Below are positions 36,144-44,070 of a DNA stretch of 64,000 nucleotides, one piece after another. A program made the position numbers and the translations under genes. The notes under the pieces are model-generated. The model was given only the letters and a program-made list of their open reading frames with translations. It did not search any database and had not been told where the DNA came from. This stretch comes from Pseudoalteromonas lipolytica (GTDB taxonomy: Bacteria > Pseudomonadota > Gammaproteobacteria > Enterobacterales > Alteromonadaceae), in contig NZ_FPAZ01000006.1 of assembly GCF_900116435.1 (NCBI RefSeq), positions 124,001 to 188,000 on the forward strand, read 5' to 3'. Each line of letters starts with the position of its first letter. Positions within the stretch are counted from its first letter, which is position 1.

Positions 36144-37474
36144 GATGATTTATCCGCTTGGAGAAATAATTCAACCTCTGCTAATCCTCGCTTAATAGTT
36201 GATTCTAGTTTTTCTCGTATATCTTTATCTTGTGGTATTGGTCCTGACTTTCGAAGCCAAGAACGATAATTGTCAGTCTGTTTCAACCGGATAATGGCAG
36301 TTTGAACCGCTTGGAGATCATCGCGAGTATCTTTTTCTTTAATAAGACCTCTCAACCGCTTTGTCTTGTATGGCGCATCTTGTGTAAAACCAGCATGAAA
36401 AACTGACGCTCTTCGAATAAGGCAAGGTACACAATGCCCACACTGTTTATGCTCTCTGTGCCAATGACTACAAGAAACACTCAGAGGAACTGCTTTTCTA
36501 ATTGCGTCTTGATCAACACATTCCGCTAACATTTCACCTTTAGTTTTGAATTGATAGGGGTTTACAAATTTGACATGAAACCCAGTGTCTCTAAGCAAAG
36601 ATTCAAGCCTGCTTAGAAAATTAGGATGAGTAGTTCTAGTACTATGGCTACCAATCCGTCTTCTGGTAAGCGGTGGATTTATAGAAATATAGCCATTCTC
36701 AGGGACGACAATAGTTTCAATACTGCTATCGCAATTAGCATTTCTTAAGGCTGATATACCAAGTACCGCCATAGCTAGGAAGTTGAAGCTTCTTCCCCTC
36801 ATGCTAATGTCAGTTTTACCTTCTAAATGCTTGATAATATGAGGAGACATTGAATAGGACAATTCGCCGAATGGCGGGGATAATAAATGCTTAATATCTT
36901 CCTGTTTTGCGCCATCACCACGATAAGCGTGACTAACCAAAAGCGGTTTTAAGGCTGACTCTCCGTTTAAAATGTCAATTGCACCAACTGCGCTGTCAAG
37001 ACCTCCTGAAAAAAGGCAGACTGAGTTGAGTCCAATTAATGATTTTGCTTTTGCTTTCGCTTGCTCACTTGTTTTAGGAGTCGGCATCGGCATAGTTGTT
37101 TTTTCAAAAGTAAACTGCCATTGATCGCCCGTTAGAAAGTTGAGCAAAGAACTTAGTTCAGGCTCAACAGTATTCCACATATCCTCATCGGTAACAGGAA
37201 CATGTAAATGCATTTTTCTAGCCCATGCATTTTCTGCATTATCCCTCAATTCAAATGTATCAGCGGCGGTAACGGCGGTTGCAATTGTTATCAGATCTAT
37301 TGCATCAGCATCTACATGCAATCCTAAATCACGAACTGTTTGTAGTAGTTGTTTTGACACCAAGCTGTGCTTAGTGATGTCATTTTGATGCGTGTGAAAC
37401 ATTTGGACAGGATGACAGTCTTCAGAAAAATCAGGCAAGTTAGCTGGGTCATGGTTAAAATAAAAATTAGTCAT
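36140..37474 (-). CDS. qatC: QatC, QueC-like protein of Qat defence system
   Basis: About 444 residues, starting at ATG 37474 inside the qatB 3' end (8-bp overlap); an upstream alternative start is less likely. The middle carries the PP-loop SVCLFSGGLDSAVGAIDIL of N-type ATP pyrophosphatases such as QueC (7-cyano-7-deazaguanine synthase). A zinc-type cysteine cluster follows (SCSHWHREHKQCGHCVPC). The protein is longer than housekeeping QueC, with an extra N-terminal region of about 150 residues. In Qat systems QatC is essential for phage defence; its chemical target, possibly a protein or peptide deazapurine-like modification, is not established. Confidence 0.92.
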   Translation of the reverse strand: MTNFYFNHDPANLPDFSEDCHPVQMFHTHQNDITKHSLVSKQLLQTVRDLGLHVDADAIDLITIATAVTAADTFELRDNAENAWARKMHLHVPVTDEDMWNTVEPELSSLLNFLTGDQWQFTFEKTTMPMPTPKTSEQAKAKAKSLIGLNSVCLFSGGLDSAVGAIDILNGESALKPLLVSHAYRGDGAKQEDIKHLLSPPFGELSYSMSPHIIKHLEGKTDISMRGRSFNFLAMAVLGISALRNANCDSSIETIVVPENGYISINPPLTRRRIGSHSTRTTHPNFLSRLESLLRDTGFHVKFVNPYQFKTKGEMLAECVDQDAIRKAVPLSVSCSHWHREHKQCGHCVPCLIRRASVFHAGFTQDAPYKTKRLRGLIKEKDTRDDLQAVQTAIIRLKQTDNYRSWLRKSGPIPQDKDIREKLESTIKRGLAEVELFLQADKSS

Positions 37475-38354
37475 CAAAACTCTCCCATTCATCCACTGTC
37501 ATTGCAATTGCATCAGCTTGAATTTTAGTAATATTTTCCTTGCTAATAGTACTAGGGTTGCCATTAGTTACTTTGTCTAACTGCTCTTGTGTGATCACTT
37601 TTATTAATTCCCTTAATTCTACTTCCATTTGATGATGCTTACTTGCAGGCTCAACATGAAACCAAGCTCTGCCCATGCCTTCAACCACATCCTGAAAAAT
37701 AAGATCTGTTAAATAACAGCCTATGGCTTCTTGAATAACTTCGTCAGTAAAACTGTTTGGGTCAAATTCTTCTGTATCGGGGAGTGCTTCTTCTAGTGCG
37801 TAATCCAACGCAACTCTTACAGCATCCGAATCGGCATTATCAGGTGCCAAATGACTAGCAATTTTGTCAATTGCTTGGTCAGTCGATAACCCAGTTAGAT
37901 CACCTAATGATAAGCTTTGATTATTAACCGTTACGGTGTCGCCACGCATGACACCAAGCAATCCAGAACCAGCCGTTATACCGCTTGCTAGTCTCCGGCT
38001 TGTGCTTTTACCTCCGCCAGAGCCTTTTCTAGAGTAACTTTTTAATGAACGCCTTAGATCTGAGGTTGAGCCACCTGTTTGTGCATATTTACCAAATGCT
38101 CTTCTGGCGCTGGCAAACCTATTTGGAGGTGGCGTTGCTGTTGGCGAACCACCGATTTCTTGTTGAACCTTGTCATTGTCAATATCGTTGGTATGGTCAT
38201 TCTGATCATCAGATTGATTGTTATCAGAACCAGTTTGATCATCCCCATCAGTACCTGATGCAGGCTCTATTGTGACGGGATCTCCTTGCTCTGCCCAAGA
38301 TGGAATTAGCGGACTCTTGTTATTCGGTCCTGTAGACGATGCGGACGTACCCAT
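37467..38354 (-). CDS. qatB: QatB of Qat defence system
   Basis: A 295-residue protein starting MGTSASSTGPNNKSPLIPSWA, the usual N-terminal signature of QatB. A low-complexity D/N/Q-rich segment follows (about 35-70), then a basic Gly/Ser/Arg stretch (KSYSRKGSGGGKSTSRR) and an acidic helical C-terminal half. It has no recognised enzymatic motif. It lies 1 bp after qatA and overlaps qatC. The N-terminal tail would be a natural candidate for processing or modification by QatC, but that is speculation here. Confidence 0.9.
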   Translation of the reverse strand: MGTSASSTGPNNKSPLIPSWAEQGDPVTIEPASGTDGDDQTGSDNNQSDDQNDHTNDIDNDKVQQEIGGSPTATPPPNRFASARRAFGKYAQTGGSTSDLRRSLKSYSRKGSGGGKSTSRRLASGITAGSGLLGVMRGDTVTVNNQSLSLGDLTGLSTDQAIDKIASHLAPDNADSDAVRVALDYALEEALPDTEEFDPNSFTDEVIQEAIGCYLTDLIFQDVVEGMGRAWFHVEPASKHHQMEVELRELIKVITQEQLDKVTNGNPSTISKENITKIQADAIAMTVDEWESFDD

Positions 38355-38355
38355 A

Positions 38356-40116
38356 TTACTTAATTCCCTCTAGTTCTTTTAAGATTGGATTGAGCCACCT
38401 TTGACGAGGCAAGCTTTTTAAGAATGTAAGAAGACTTAAGCAACATTTATCATCCTGCTTGGCAAGTAACACGGCTCCATAGATGCCTGTTGGTTTTTCG
38501 GTCCAATCACCAATCAACTTAAAGTTTTCAATCAAACCATCCATGACTGACATGTACTCTTCCTTCGGAGTTGTGGTAATCGCAGTAGAGTTAACGCCAC
38601 TGACCCTTACCTTTTGCTTCATTAATTCTTCTACAAGTTTTTGAGCAGCTCCCGACATTACCGCATTAACAGCACCCATTGGAATGCTTTCTCGGCTAAG
38701 GTATGCCGCTGGGGTCAAATCCATCTCAGTAAACATTGGAGGTAATTTTGACCATTTATCAATAAAAGCTAGGTCGAGTTTCCACTCTTCAGGTAACTTT
38801 ATTTCATCAAATTCAACTTCTGAATTTTCGAGATCCGCTAAAACTTTTGGATATCCGTTTTCCTTATCAATTAATTCATAAAGCTTGTTAGTAGCCTGAG
38901 TGCCTAAGCACCTCTCAAAAATTACCAGCTTAGTGATAGTTTTCTCGTCAAGCTGCATTCCTCGACGGTGAGCCGTTTTCTTTCTCATCTTAACTTGATT
39001 GAGTAATCGCTTAACTATGCGAGGGTTACCGTTAATGTTTGTGGATTCAGCTAATAGTGGAGCTAACTGTTCAGCAACTACAAATTTGCTTCTGAGTCCT
39101 GAATGCTTTTCGATATCGTGATCCTGAAGAAGCTCATCAACGGTAATTTGTGGTTGTTTCCAAGAAAGCCTTAATGATTCTTCAAGGGCACATCTTATCG
39201 CTTCTAACTGAGCATCTGTCACTCCGTGGTCTTGAGCGGTGAGCATCATTAAATATGCCCTTATCTCAAGAACACCGGGCCTTGGTACATGCACAGGAAT
39301 TTGAATAAGCTTGTCTAAATAATCAGTTTGATGTCGTTGAGATGCACCTTTGTGATATTCAGGTACTGCCAAACGGATCATGTCTTCATCGGCGGCAATG
39401 ACAAATGCGGTATTTGGTAAAAATAGAAATAATCTGATCGCCTCAAGTGTTGAAATGGCATTAAATGGAGAGCAGCGATCTAAATTATCGACATAGACAA
39501 TAAGTGGCTTATCAAACTCCTTTAACAGATCAGAATATGCTTTTCGGAATTCTTTAATTTCTTTAGGAGGTGAGAATGATTTCTTATCTTTGATCAAACC
39601 TTTGTTTTTCTTCGCAACATCCTTAGCGCCATCGACAGCACCTTTTACATCATCAACATCAAGTTCACCATCGTCACCACCACTGAATAGTCCCATGATC
39701 TTCTGTATACCACCCATAGTCGGTATACCAGCTAATGCTGCACCACCATTCATTAGCAGTCCCATCAGTCTGATCTTATCTATTCGTCCAGCAAACTCTA
39801 TTGCTTTTGCACTTAGATTTTTATCGTCTGCTGCTTTTTTTACTAAAGTAGATGCAATTGTTTCTAATAGCGCTGCTTTAGCGTCATCGTATCCTTGGAA
39901 AGTCCATGCATCGAAATGCACTTGGATATATTCTTGTTCATCAGTTTCCAAAGATGCTTTGGTAAGTTCAAGAATCGTGGATTTTCCAGCGCCCCAATCA
40001 CCAAAGACACCTATACTAATAGGCATTAATTCCTTTTCAGTGATAAGATCTTTAATCGACTCAGCCGTTTCATTAAAGTTTAAGAAGTCAATTTTTGACT
40101 CTTTATCAGACCACAT
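38356..40116 (-). CDS. qatA: QatA, KAP-type P-loop ATPase of Qat defence system
   Basis: A 586-residue KAP family NTPase. Walker A is VFGDWGAGKSTI (about residues 38-49) and Walker B is PLIVYVDNLDRCSP (about 205). A hydrophobic, glycine-rich stretch lies between them (MGLLMNGGAALAGIPTMGG), as in KAP ATPases, where membrane insertions occur. It is the first gene of the qat operon and probably the phage-sensing or remodelling ATPase. AAGGAG precedes ATG 40116. Its first 37 bp overlap the 3' end of the upstream resolvase gene. Confidence 0.9.
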   Translation of the reverse strand: MWSDKESKIDFLNFNETAESIKDLITEKELMPISIGVFGDWGAGKSTILELTKASLETDEQEYIQVHFDAWTFQGYDDAKAALLETIASTLVKKAADDKNLSAKAIEFAGRIDKIRLMGLLMNGGAALAGIPTMGGIQKIMGLFSGGDDGELDVDDVKGAVDGAKDVAKKNKGLIKDKKSFSPPKEIKEFRKAYSDLLKEFDKPLIVYVDNLDRCSPFNAISTLEAIRLFLFLPNTAFVIAADEDMIRLAVPEYHKGASQRHQTDYLDKLIQIPVHVPRPGVLEIRAYLMMLTAQDHGVTDAQLEAIRCALEESLRLSWKQPQITVDELLQDHDIEKHSGLRSKFVVAEQLAPLLAESTNINGNPRIVKRLLNQVKMRKKTAHRRGMQLDEKTITKLVIFERCLGTQATNKLYELIDKENGYPKVLADLENSEVEFDEIKLPEEWKLDLAFIDKWSKLPPMFTEMDLTPAAYLSRESIPMGAVNAVMSGAAQKLVEELMKQKVRVSGVNSTAITTTPKEEYMSVMDGLIENFKLIGDWTEKPTGIYGAVLLAKQDDKCCLSLLTFLKSLPRQRWLNPILKELEGIK

Positions 40117-40703
40117 AACATCTCCTTTTGTTTATTATTTTTTTGTTCCATTCTTTCAATAGTTCGATGAACCGTCGGGCGGCTAACAGAATATTTCTTC
40201 GCTAATGCAGAGATCGATTCACCATTTAATTTATCTTTATATAATTCTTTCGCTTGTTTGTCTGATAAAGCAGGCAACCTACCCATATGTTTGCCTTTAG
40301 CCTTCGCTTCTTCGCGACCTTCTGCGGTTCTGGCTTTTATAAGATCCCGCTCAAGTTGAGCGAATACTCCACATAGGTTGATCATGGCGGTGGCAAACGG
40401 ATTATCATTTTTAGTATTGAGAGAGCCGTCGATAATATTTAAACAAGCCCCCTTTTTGTGGATACTTTCAATAGCCTCAAGAATAGACTTTAATGATCGG
40501 CCTAGCCGATCAAGGCGAGTAACAATTACCTCATCACCCTCCCTGATAAAATCGATGAGTTCCTTTAGCTTTTCTTCATTTCTAATGGAAGCACCTGACT
40601 GTTTTCCTTGAAATATTTTTTCACAGCCATGAGCGTCCAACTTGGACAGTTGAATATTTAAATCTTGCTCTTTAGTTGAGACTCTTGCAAAACCAACTTT
40701 CAT
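40080..40703 (-). CDS. Serine recombinase (resolvase/invertase, Pin-like)
   Basis: A 207-residue small serine recombinase. The N-terminal catalytic domain begins MKVGFARVSTKEQDLNIQ (Ser about residue 9), with the conserved VTRLDRLGRSLKSI Arg/Asp motif. A C-terminal helix-turn-helix follows (SISALAKKYSVSRPTVHRTI). ATG 40703 is chosen because the fold starts there. The reading frame runs 37 bp into qatA, so the two may be cotranscribed. Upstream are inverted repeats that look like res subsites. A decayed second copy lies at 49.8-50.1 kb. Confidence 0.9.
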   Translation of the reverse strand: MKVGFARVSTKEQDLNIQLSKLDAHGCEKIFQGKQSGASIRNEEKLKELIDFIREGDEVIVTRLDRLGRSLKSILEAIESIHKKGACLNIIDGSLNTKNDNPFATAMINLCGVFAQLERDLIKARTAEGREEAKAKGKHMGRLPALSDKQAKELYKDKLNGESISALAKKYSVSRPTVHRTIERMEQKNNKQKEMLCGLIKSQKLTS

Positions 40704-40816
40704 ATGTACGAAACCTGTAACTTTCGTACATCTTAACAATCAAGTGAACGAAAGTACATTAAATAAATTTCGTACATGAACGTAATAAAATATAGTTATT
40801 CGTACACAACAAGGAT
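40704..40816. repeat. Cluster of TGTACGAAA-type repeats upstream of the resolvase (possible res site)
   Basis: TGTACGAAA and TTTCGTACA form a 26-bp inverted repeat at about 40705-40731. Further half-sites follow: ACGAAAGTACA (about 40747-40757), TTTCGTACA (about 40769-40777) and ATTCGTACAC (about 40798-40807). Several spaced inverted half-sites just upstream of a resolvase gene fit the subsite layout of a res site, and would also let the recombinase repress itself. Confidence 0.6.
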
Positions 40817-40834
40817 AGAAAATGAATGACAATT

Positions 40835-41224
40835 CTAACTATCAAGTGACTTAATTATTCCACACGCTTCAATGGTGTTTTCAGTTGTACACAAACTTGC
40901 CATTTGTTGAAGCTCAGCTTTTAGTGCTTTGAGTTCTCTCATTCGATTGTTAACTAAGGCCAATTGTTGAGCAATGAGCTTATTAACACTTGCACAGCTT
41001 TCTTCTGGCTTATTTTTCAGTTCCATAAGGCGTTTAACATCTGTTAGAGGGATATCCAAACTTCGGCAATGCTTTATAAACTCTAATTCTTTTAAAGCCC
41101 GTTCACCGTATAACCTGTAATTCCCTTCAGTACGTTCAGGAGTTGAAAGCAACCCTTCTTTCTCGTAATACCGAATTGTTTGTATCGAACACCCTGTCGT
41201 TTTTGAAAGTTCACCTATCTTCAT
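40835..41224 (-). CDS. cadR: MerR family Cd/Pb-responsive regulator (CadR/PbrR-like)
   Basis: A 129-residue MerR activator: HTH MKIGELSKTTGCSIQTIRYYEKEGLL, with metal-site cysteines in EESCASVNK (about 77), ASLCTTEN (about 112) and EACGIIKSL (about 121). This Cys14/79/114/123-like arrangement is that of CadR/PbrR cadmium and lead sensors. It is divergent from the cation transporter gene at 41307, with a shared intergenic operator. It is the first regulator of the Cd/Zn/Co block. Confidence 0.86.
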   Translation of the reverse strand: MKIGELSKTTGCSIQTIRYYEKEGLLSTPERTEGNYRLYGERALKELEFIKHCRSLDIPLTDVKRLMELKNKPEESCASVNKLIAQQLALVNNRMRELKALKAELQQMASLCTTENTIEACGIIKSLDS

Positions 41225-41243
41225 AAAACTTTAGTCCTAAATC

Positions 41244-41274
41244 TTGACTCTATAGTCACTATAGACTTTATAGT
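41244..41274 (+). promoter_or_regulatory. MerR-family promoter/operator of the cation-transporter gene
   Basis: A TTGACT -35 (41244-41249), a 19-bp spacer with perfect dyad CTATAGT-C-ACTATAG (41250-41264), and a TATAGT -10 (41269-41274). The dyad is the consensus half-site of CadR/PbrR-type regulators. It lies between the divergent regulator and transporter genes. Confidence 0.92.
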
Positions 41275-41306
41275 TAAGTTATCAAGCAAATAACTAAGGC
41301 CGTGCA

Positions 41307-41960
41307 ATGAGTGGTTGTGGTTGCGAAGTCGAACTAAAAGATGCGAAACAAAAACATGTGCTGTATTGGTTGCTAGGTATTAATGCGGTTATGTTCTGCG
41401 TTGAGATTACTGTGGGCCTATATGCAAACTCAACGGCTTTGATAGCAGATTCAATGGATATGCTGGCTGACGCAATTGTCTATGGTATTGCTCTATATGC
41501 CGTGAGCCGATCTTTAAAGCATAAAGCCAATGCAGCCCTTATCAGCGGTTACTTTCAGCTGACACTCGGAATACTGGTAATCTTTGACATAGTAAGAAGA
41601 CTCGGAGAAGGTGAGCCTCACTCTTGGTTCATGATCGGCTTTGGTTTTGTAGCATTAATAGCAAACGTCATTTGTTTAGTTTTAATCAGAATGCAAAGCA
41701 ATGGTGAAGTCCATATGCGTGCAAGCTGGATATTTTCAGCCAACGATGTGATCGCAAACTTGGGGGTCATTGCTGCTGGTGTTTTAGTGATGCTACTTGA
41801 TTCTCGCTGGCCTGACATTGTGATTGGTAGTGTGATTGCAACCCTAATTTTAAGAGGGGCTTACCTGATTATTACTGATGCGAAGAAAGAGCTGAGCAAC
41901 GCAGAGTTAACAAGCGAAAACAATAGCTGTAGTGGAAGTAAATCAAAATCATGTTCTTAA
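41307..41960 (+). CDS. CDF-like cation transporter without cytoplasmic domain
   Basis: A 217-residue membrane protein with six hydrophobic segments. The site residues NSTALIADSMDMLADAIVYGIAL (TM2) and FSANDVIANLGVIAAGVLV (TM5) give the D/N-x3-D pairs of CDF transporters. The usual C-terminal metal-binding domain is absent. Instead it ends with SCSGSKSKSCS, and the N-terminus reads MSGCGCEVE; both termini may bind metal. It is the first gene after the CadR-type operator, so cadmium/zinc-type induction is expected. Likely export of Zn, Cd or Co. Confidence 0.85.
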   Translation: MSGCGCEVELKDAKQKHVLYWLLGINAVMFCVEITVGLYANSTALIADSMDMLADAIVYGIALYAVSRSLKHKANAALISGYFQLTLGILVIFDIVRRLGEGEPHSWFMIGFGFVALIANVICLVLIRMQSNGEVHMRASWIFSANDVIANLGVIAAGVLVMLLDSRWPDIVIGSVIATLILRGAYLIITDAKKELSNAELTSENNSCSGSKSKSCS

Positions 41961-41972
41961 AGGAGATGGATA

Positions 41973-42701
41973 ATGAGTGCTAATTATTTAGAGAAAACAC
42001 AAATATTAGACTTAGATGATCACAGCATCCAATCTCTAATAGCAGATCGGAATTGGAATACAATGGATGAATACAACACAATAGGAGCTGCTTACACCTT
42101 TGTTAAAGATGAGATTCAGTTTGGTTACAACCGCAGCGATGATATATCTGCGAGTGAAGTTTTAGCGGATGGCTATGGACAGTGCAATACCAAGGGAAAC
42201 TTGTTAATGGCTCTATTCCGAGCGCTTGGTATTCAGTGCCGATTTCATGGTTTCACGATTGACCAACAGCTTCAGAAAGGCGCTATTCCTTCTTATGTAT
42301 TTTGGCTTGCCCCAAAATCCATTATCCATAGCTGGGTAGAAGTGCTCTATGAAGGTAAGTGGATCAATTTAGAAGGCTTCATTCTCGACGAAGCTTACCT
42401 AAGTTCAATTCAATCCAAATTCAGTCAAGCTAAAGATAATTTTTGTGGTTATGGAATAGCTACTACCTGCATAAGTAACCCAGAGACGAACTGGGTTGGT
42501 AAAGATACTTATATTCAAAAAGAAGGCATACACGACGACTTTGGCTTTTATGACTCACCCGATGAATTCTATGCTGAGCAGGGAACCAATCTAACGGGTA
42601 TTAAACGTTGGGCGTACCAAAACTTTATCCGTCATATCATTAATTGGAATGTACAAAGGCTTAGAAGAAAAAATGTAACCGCCGAGGCTCAACATGCATA
42701 A
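41973..42701 (+). CDS. Transglutaminase-like cysteine protein
   Basis: A 242-residue soluble protein of the transglutaminase-like superfamily. Cys71 is in DGYGQCNTKGNLLMALFRALGIQCRFHGF and His119 is in IIHSWVEV; the third residue appears to be Glu134 (INLEGF) in place of Asp, so the triad looks intact or slightly altered. There is no signal peptide, so a cytosolic location is inferred. It lies 12 bp after the cation transporter and overlaps the following CDF gene by 8 bp, so it belongs to the metal efflux operon. Proteolytic or amidase-like activity is suggested; the substrate is unknown. Confidence 0.8.
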   Translation: MSANYLEKTQILDLDDHSIQSLIADRNWNTMDEYNTIGAAYTFVKDEIQFGYNRSDDISASEVLADGYGQCNTKGNLLMALFRALGIQCRFHGFTIDQQLQKGAIPSYVFWLAPKSIIHSWVEVLYEGKWINLEGFILDEAYLSSIQSKFSQAKDNFCGYGIATTCISNPETNWVGKDTYIQKEGIHDDFGFYDSPDEFYAEQGTNLTGIKRWAYQNFIRHIINWNVQRLRRKNVTAEAQHA

Positions 42702-43593
42702 CCACTCTCACGGTCATGATCACCCTCACAATGATGAGGACGCTTCGAGACGCATTGGCTGGGCTTTTTTTCTAAACCTCACGTTTACCATCATCGAATT
42801 TATCGGAGGTTGGTTAACCAATAGTACGGCAATCATGGCAGATGCTATCCATGATTTAGGAGATAGCATCTCCATAGGCACCGCATGGGGATTAAATAAG
42901 CTCAGTAACAAGCCTGCCTCTAGCCAGTTTTCATATGGTTACAAGCGCTTTTCATTGCTTGGCGCATTGATTAACGGTTTGGTATTAACTGTTGGTTCTG
43001 TTTTTATACTAATTGAGGCCATACCAAGATTAGCTAACCCCGAAATGCCTCAAGTCGAAGGAATGCTTTTATTAGCTATTTTTGGCATGGTGGTAAACGG
43101 TTACGCTGCCTATAAGCTAAGTCATGGAAAGACCTTAAATGAACGAGTTTTAAACTGGCACTTGCTTGAAGACGTTTTAGGTTGGATAGCTATATTTATT
43201 GTATCAATCGTATTGATGTTTGTTGAATGGCCCATACTCGATCCTATTTTATCAATTGGGTTTACCCTTTTTATTTTATTTAATGTTGTAAGAACACTGA
43301 AAACGACACTTATGCTCTTCTTGCAAGCGACACCAGATATTGATCTTATTGAAAATATTAAATCGAAAATAGTTTCTAAAGCCATTGTGGGTGAAGTACA
43401 TCACTTACACATCTGGTCACTTGATGGTGAACACAACGTTTTAACCGCCCATATTGTTTTAAACACTGAAATATCTAACGAAGAGCTGAAATCGTACAAG
43501 CTAGAGTTGCGACAGGAGCTTAAAGAGTTTGATTTTGCTCATACAACAATTGAAATAGAGTTCATAGACGAGCAATGTCGTGACGCAAGCTAA
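42694..43593 (+). CDS. CDF family cation efflux protein (CzcD/ZitB-like)
   Basis: A 299-residue cation diffusion facilitator. A His-rich N-terminus (HNHSHGHDHPH) is followed by six transmembrane helices with metal sites in STAIMADAIHDLGDSISIG (TM2) and HLLEDVLGWIAIFIV (TM5). The C-terminal cytoplasmic domain contains VHHLHIWSLDGEHNVLTAHIV. It exports Zn/Cd/Co from cytoplasm to periplasm in exchange for protons, feeding the CzcCBA pump encoded downstream. The start overlaps the transglutaminase-like gene by 8 bp. Confidence 0.92.
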   Translation: MHNHSHGHDHPHNDEDASRRIGWAFFLNLTFTIIEFIGGWLTNSTAIMADAIHDLGDSISIGTAWGLNKLSNKPASSQFSYGYKRFSLLGALINGLVLTVGSVFILIEAIPRLANPEMPQVEGMLLLAIFGMVVNGYAAYKLSHGKTLNERVLNWHLLEDVLGWIAIFIVSIVLMFVEWPILDPILSIGFTLFILFNVVRTLKTTLMLFLQATPDIDLIENIKSKIVSKAIVGEVHHLHIWSLDGEHNVLTAHIVLNTEISNEELKSYKLELRQELKEFDFAHTTIEIEFIDEQCRDAS

Positions 43594-43638
43594 ACGATAG
43601 TGTTAACATTGGCATAACTAAGAGATAGTTGAAACGAA

Positions 43639-44001
43639 ATGAATATTAAACAATTCCCTGCATACATCATGATAGTGCTGATATTACTTCAGTCATTTTC
43701 TGCTGTGGCAAAAGTTGCTGATGTTCATATTGTTGATTCCGAGCATATAAAAACCGAGCATGTTCATGCTTTAGATGACCACATTTCTTCTGAAAAATTA
43801 ATACAATCATCAGCAGATAATGACCAACACAACCCCGCTGATTGTCATCATTGCGGACACTGCAATGGCTCGCATGTACAGTTTGCTACGCATGTTTACA
43901 TCAGTAGAGACATTGATTTCAAATCAAGTCAGGTATTTGATTATTTAAAAGTAGTCATTGAAGCTCCCCCTTCCAGATTACTTCGACCTCCCAAAAGTTA
44001 G
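43639..44001 (+). CDS. Small secreted Cys/His-rich protein preceding czcC
   Basis: A 120-residue protein with a signal peptide (about 1-24) and a His-rich mature part. The central motif DCHHCGHCNGSHVQFATHV has three Cys and several His. The C-terminus ends APPSRLLRPPKS, as in DUF2946-like small copper or zinc proteins. Its place directly upstream of czcC corresponds to CzcI in Cupriavidus, a small periplasmic protein with a regulatory role. A metal-buffering or regulatory function is inferred. Confidence 0.72.
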   Translation: MNIKQFPAYIMIVLILLQSFSAVAKVADVHIVDSEHIKTEHVHALDDHISSEKLIQSSADNDQHNPADCHHCGHCNGSHVQFATHVYISRDIDFKSSQVFDYLKVVIEAPPSRLLRPPKS

Positions 44002-44070
44002 TCCTTTTATTTAATTGGCGCGTTAGGCGGTGAAGCCAACGCTCGTTTCATAAAATAAACAGGACAAAAT

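Noticed and set aside
39590..40162. 190-codon + strand frame opposite qatA
   Set aside because: It is Ser/Pro-rich antisense reading of qatA; the - strand has Walker motifs and fits the qat operon.
40704..40816. Spaced repeats that could suggest a CRISPR array
   Set aside because: Half-sites are short, inverted and unevenly spaced; no cas genes are nearby. A recombinase site fits better.
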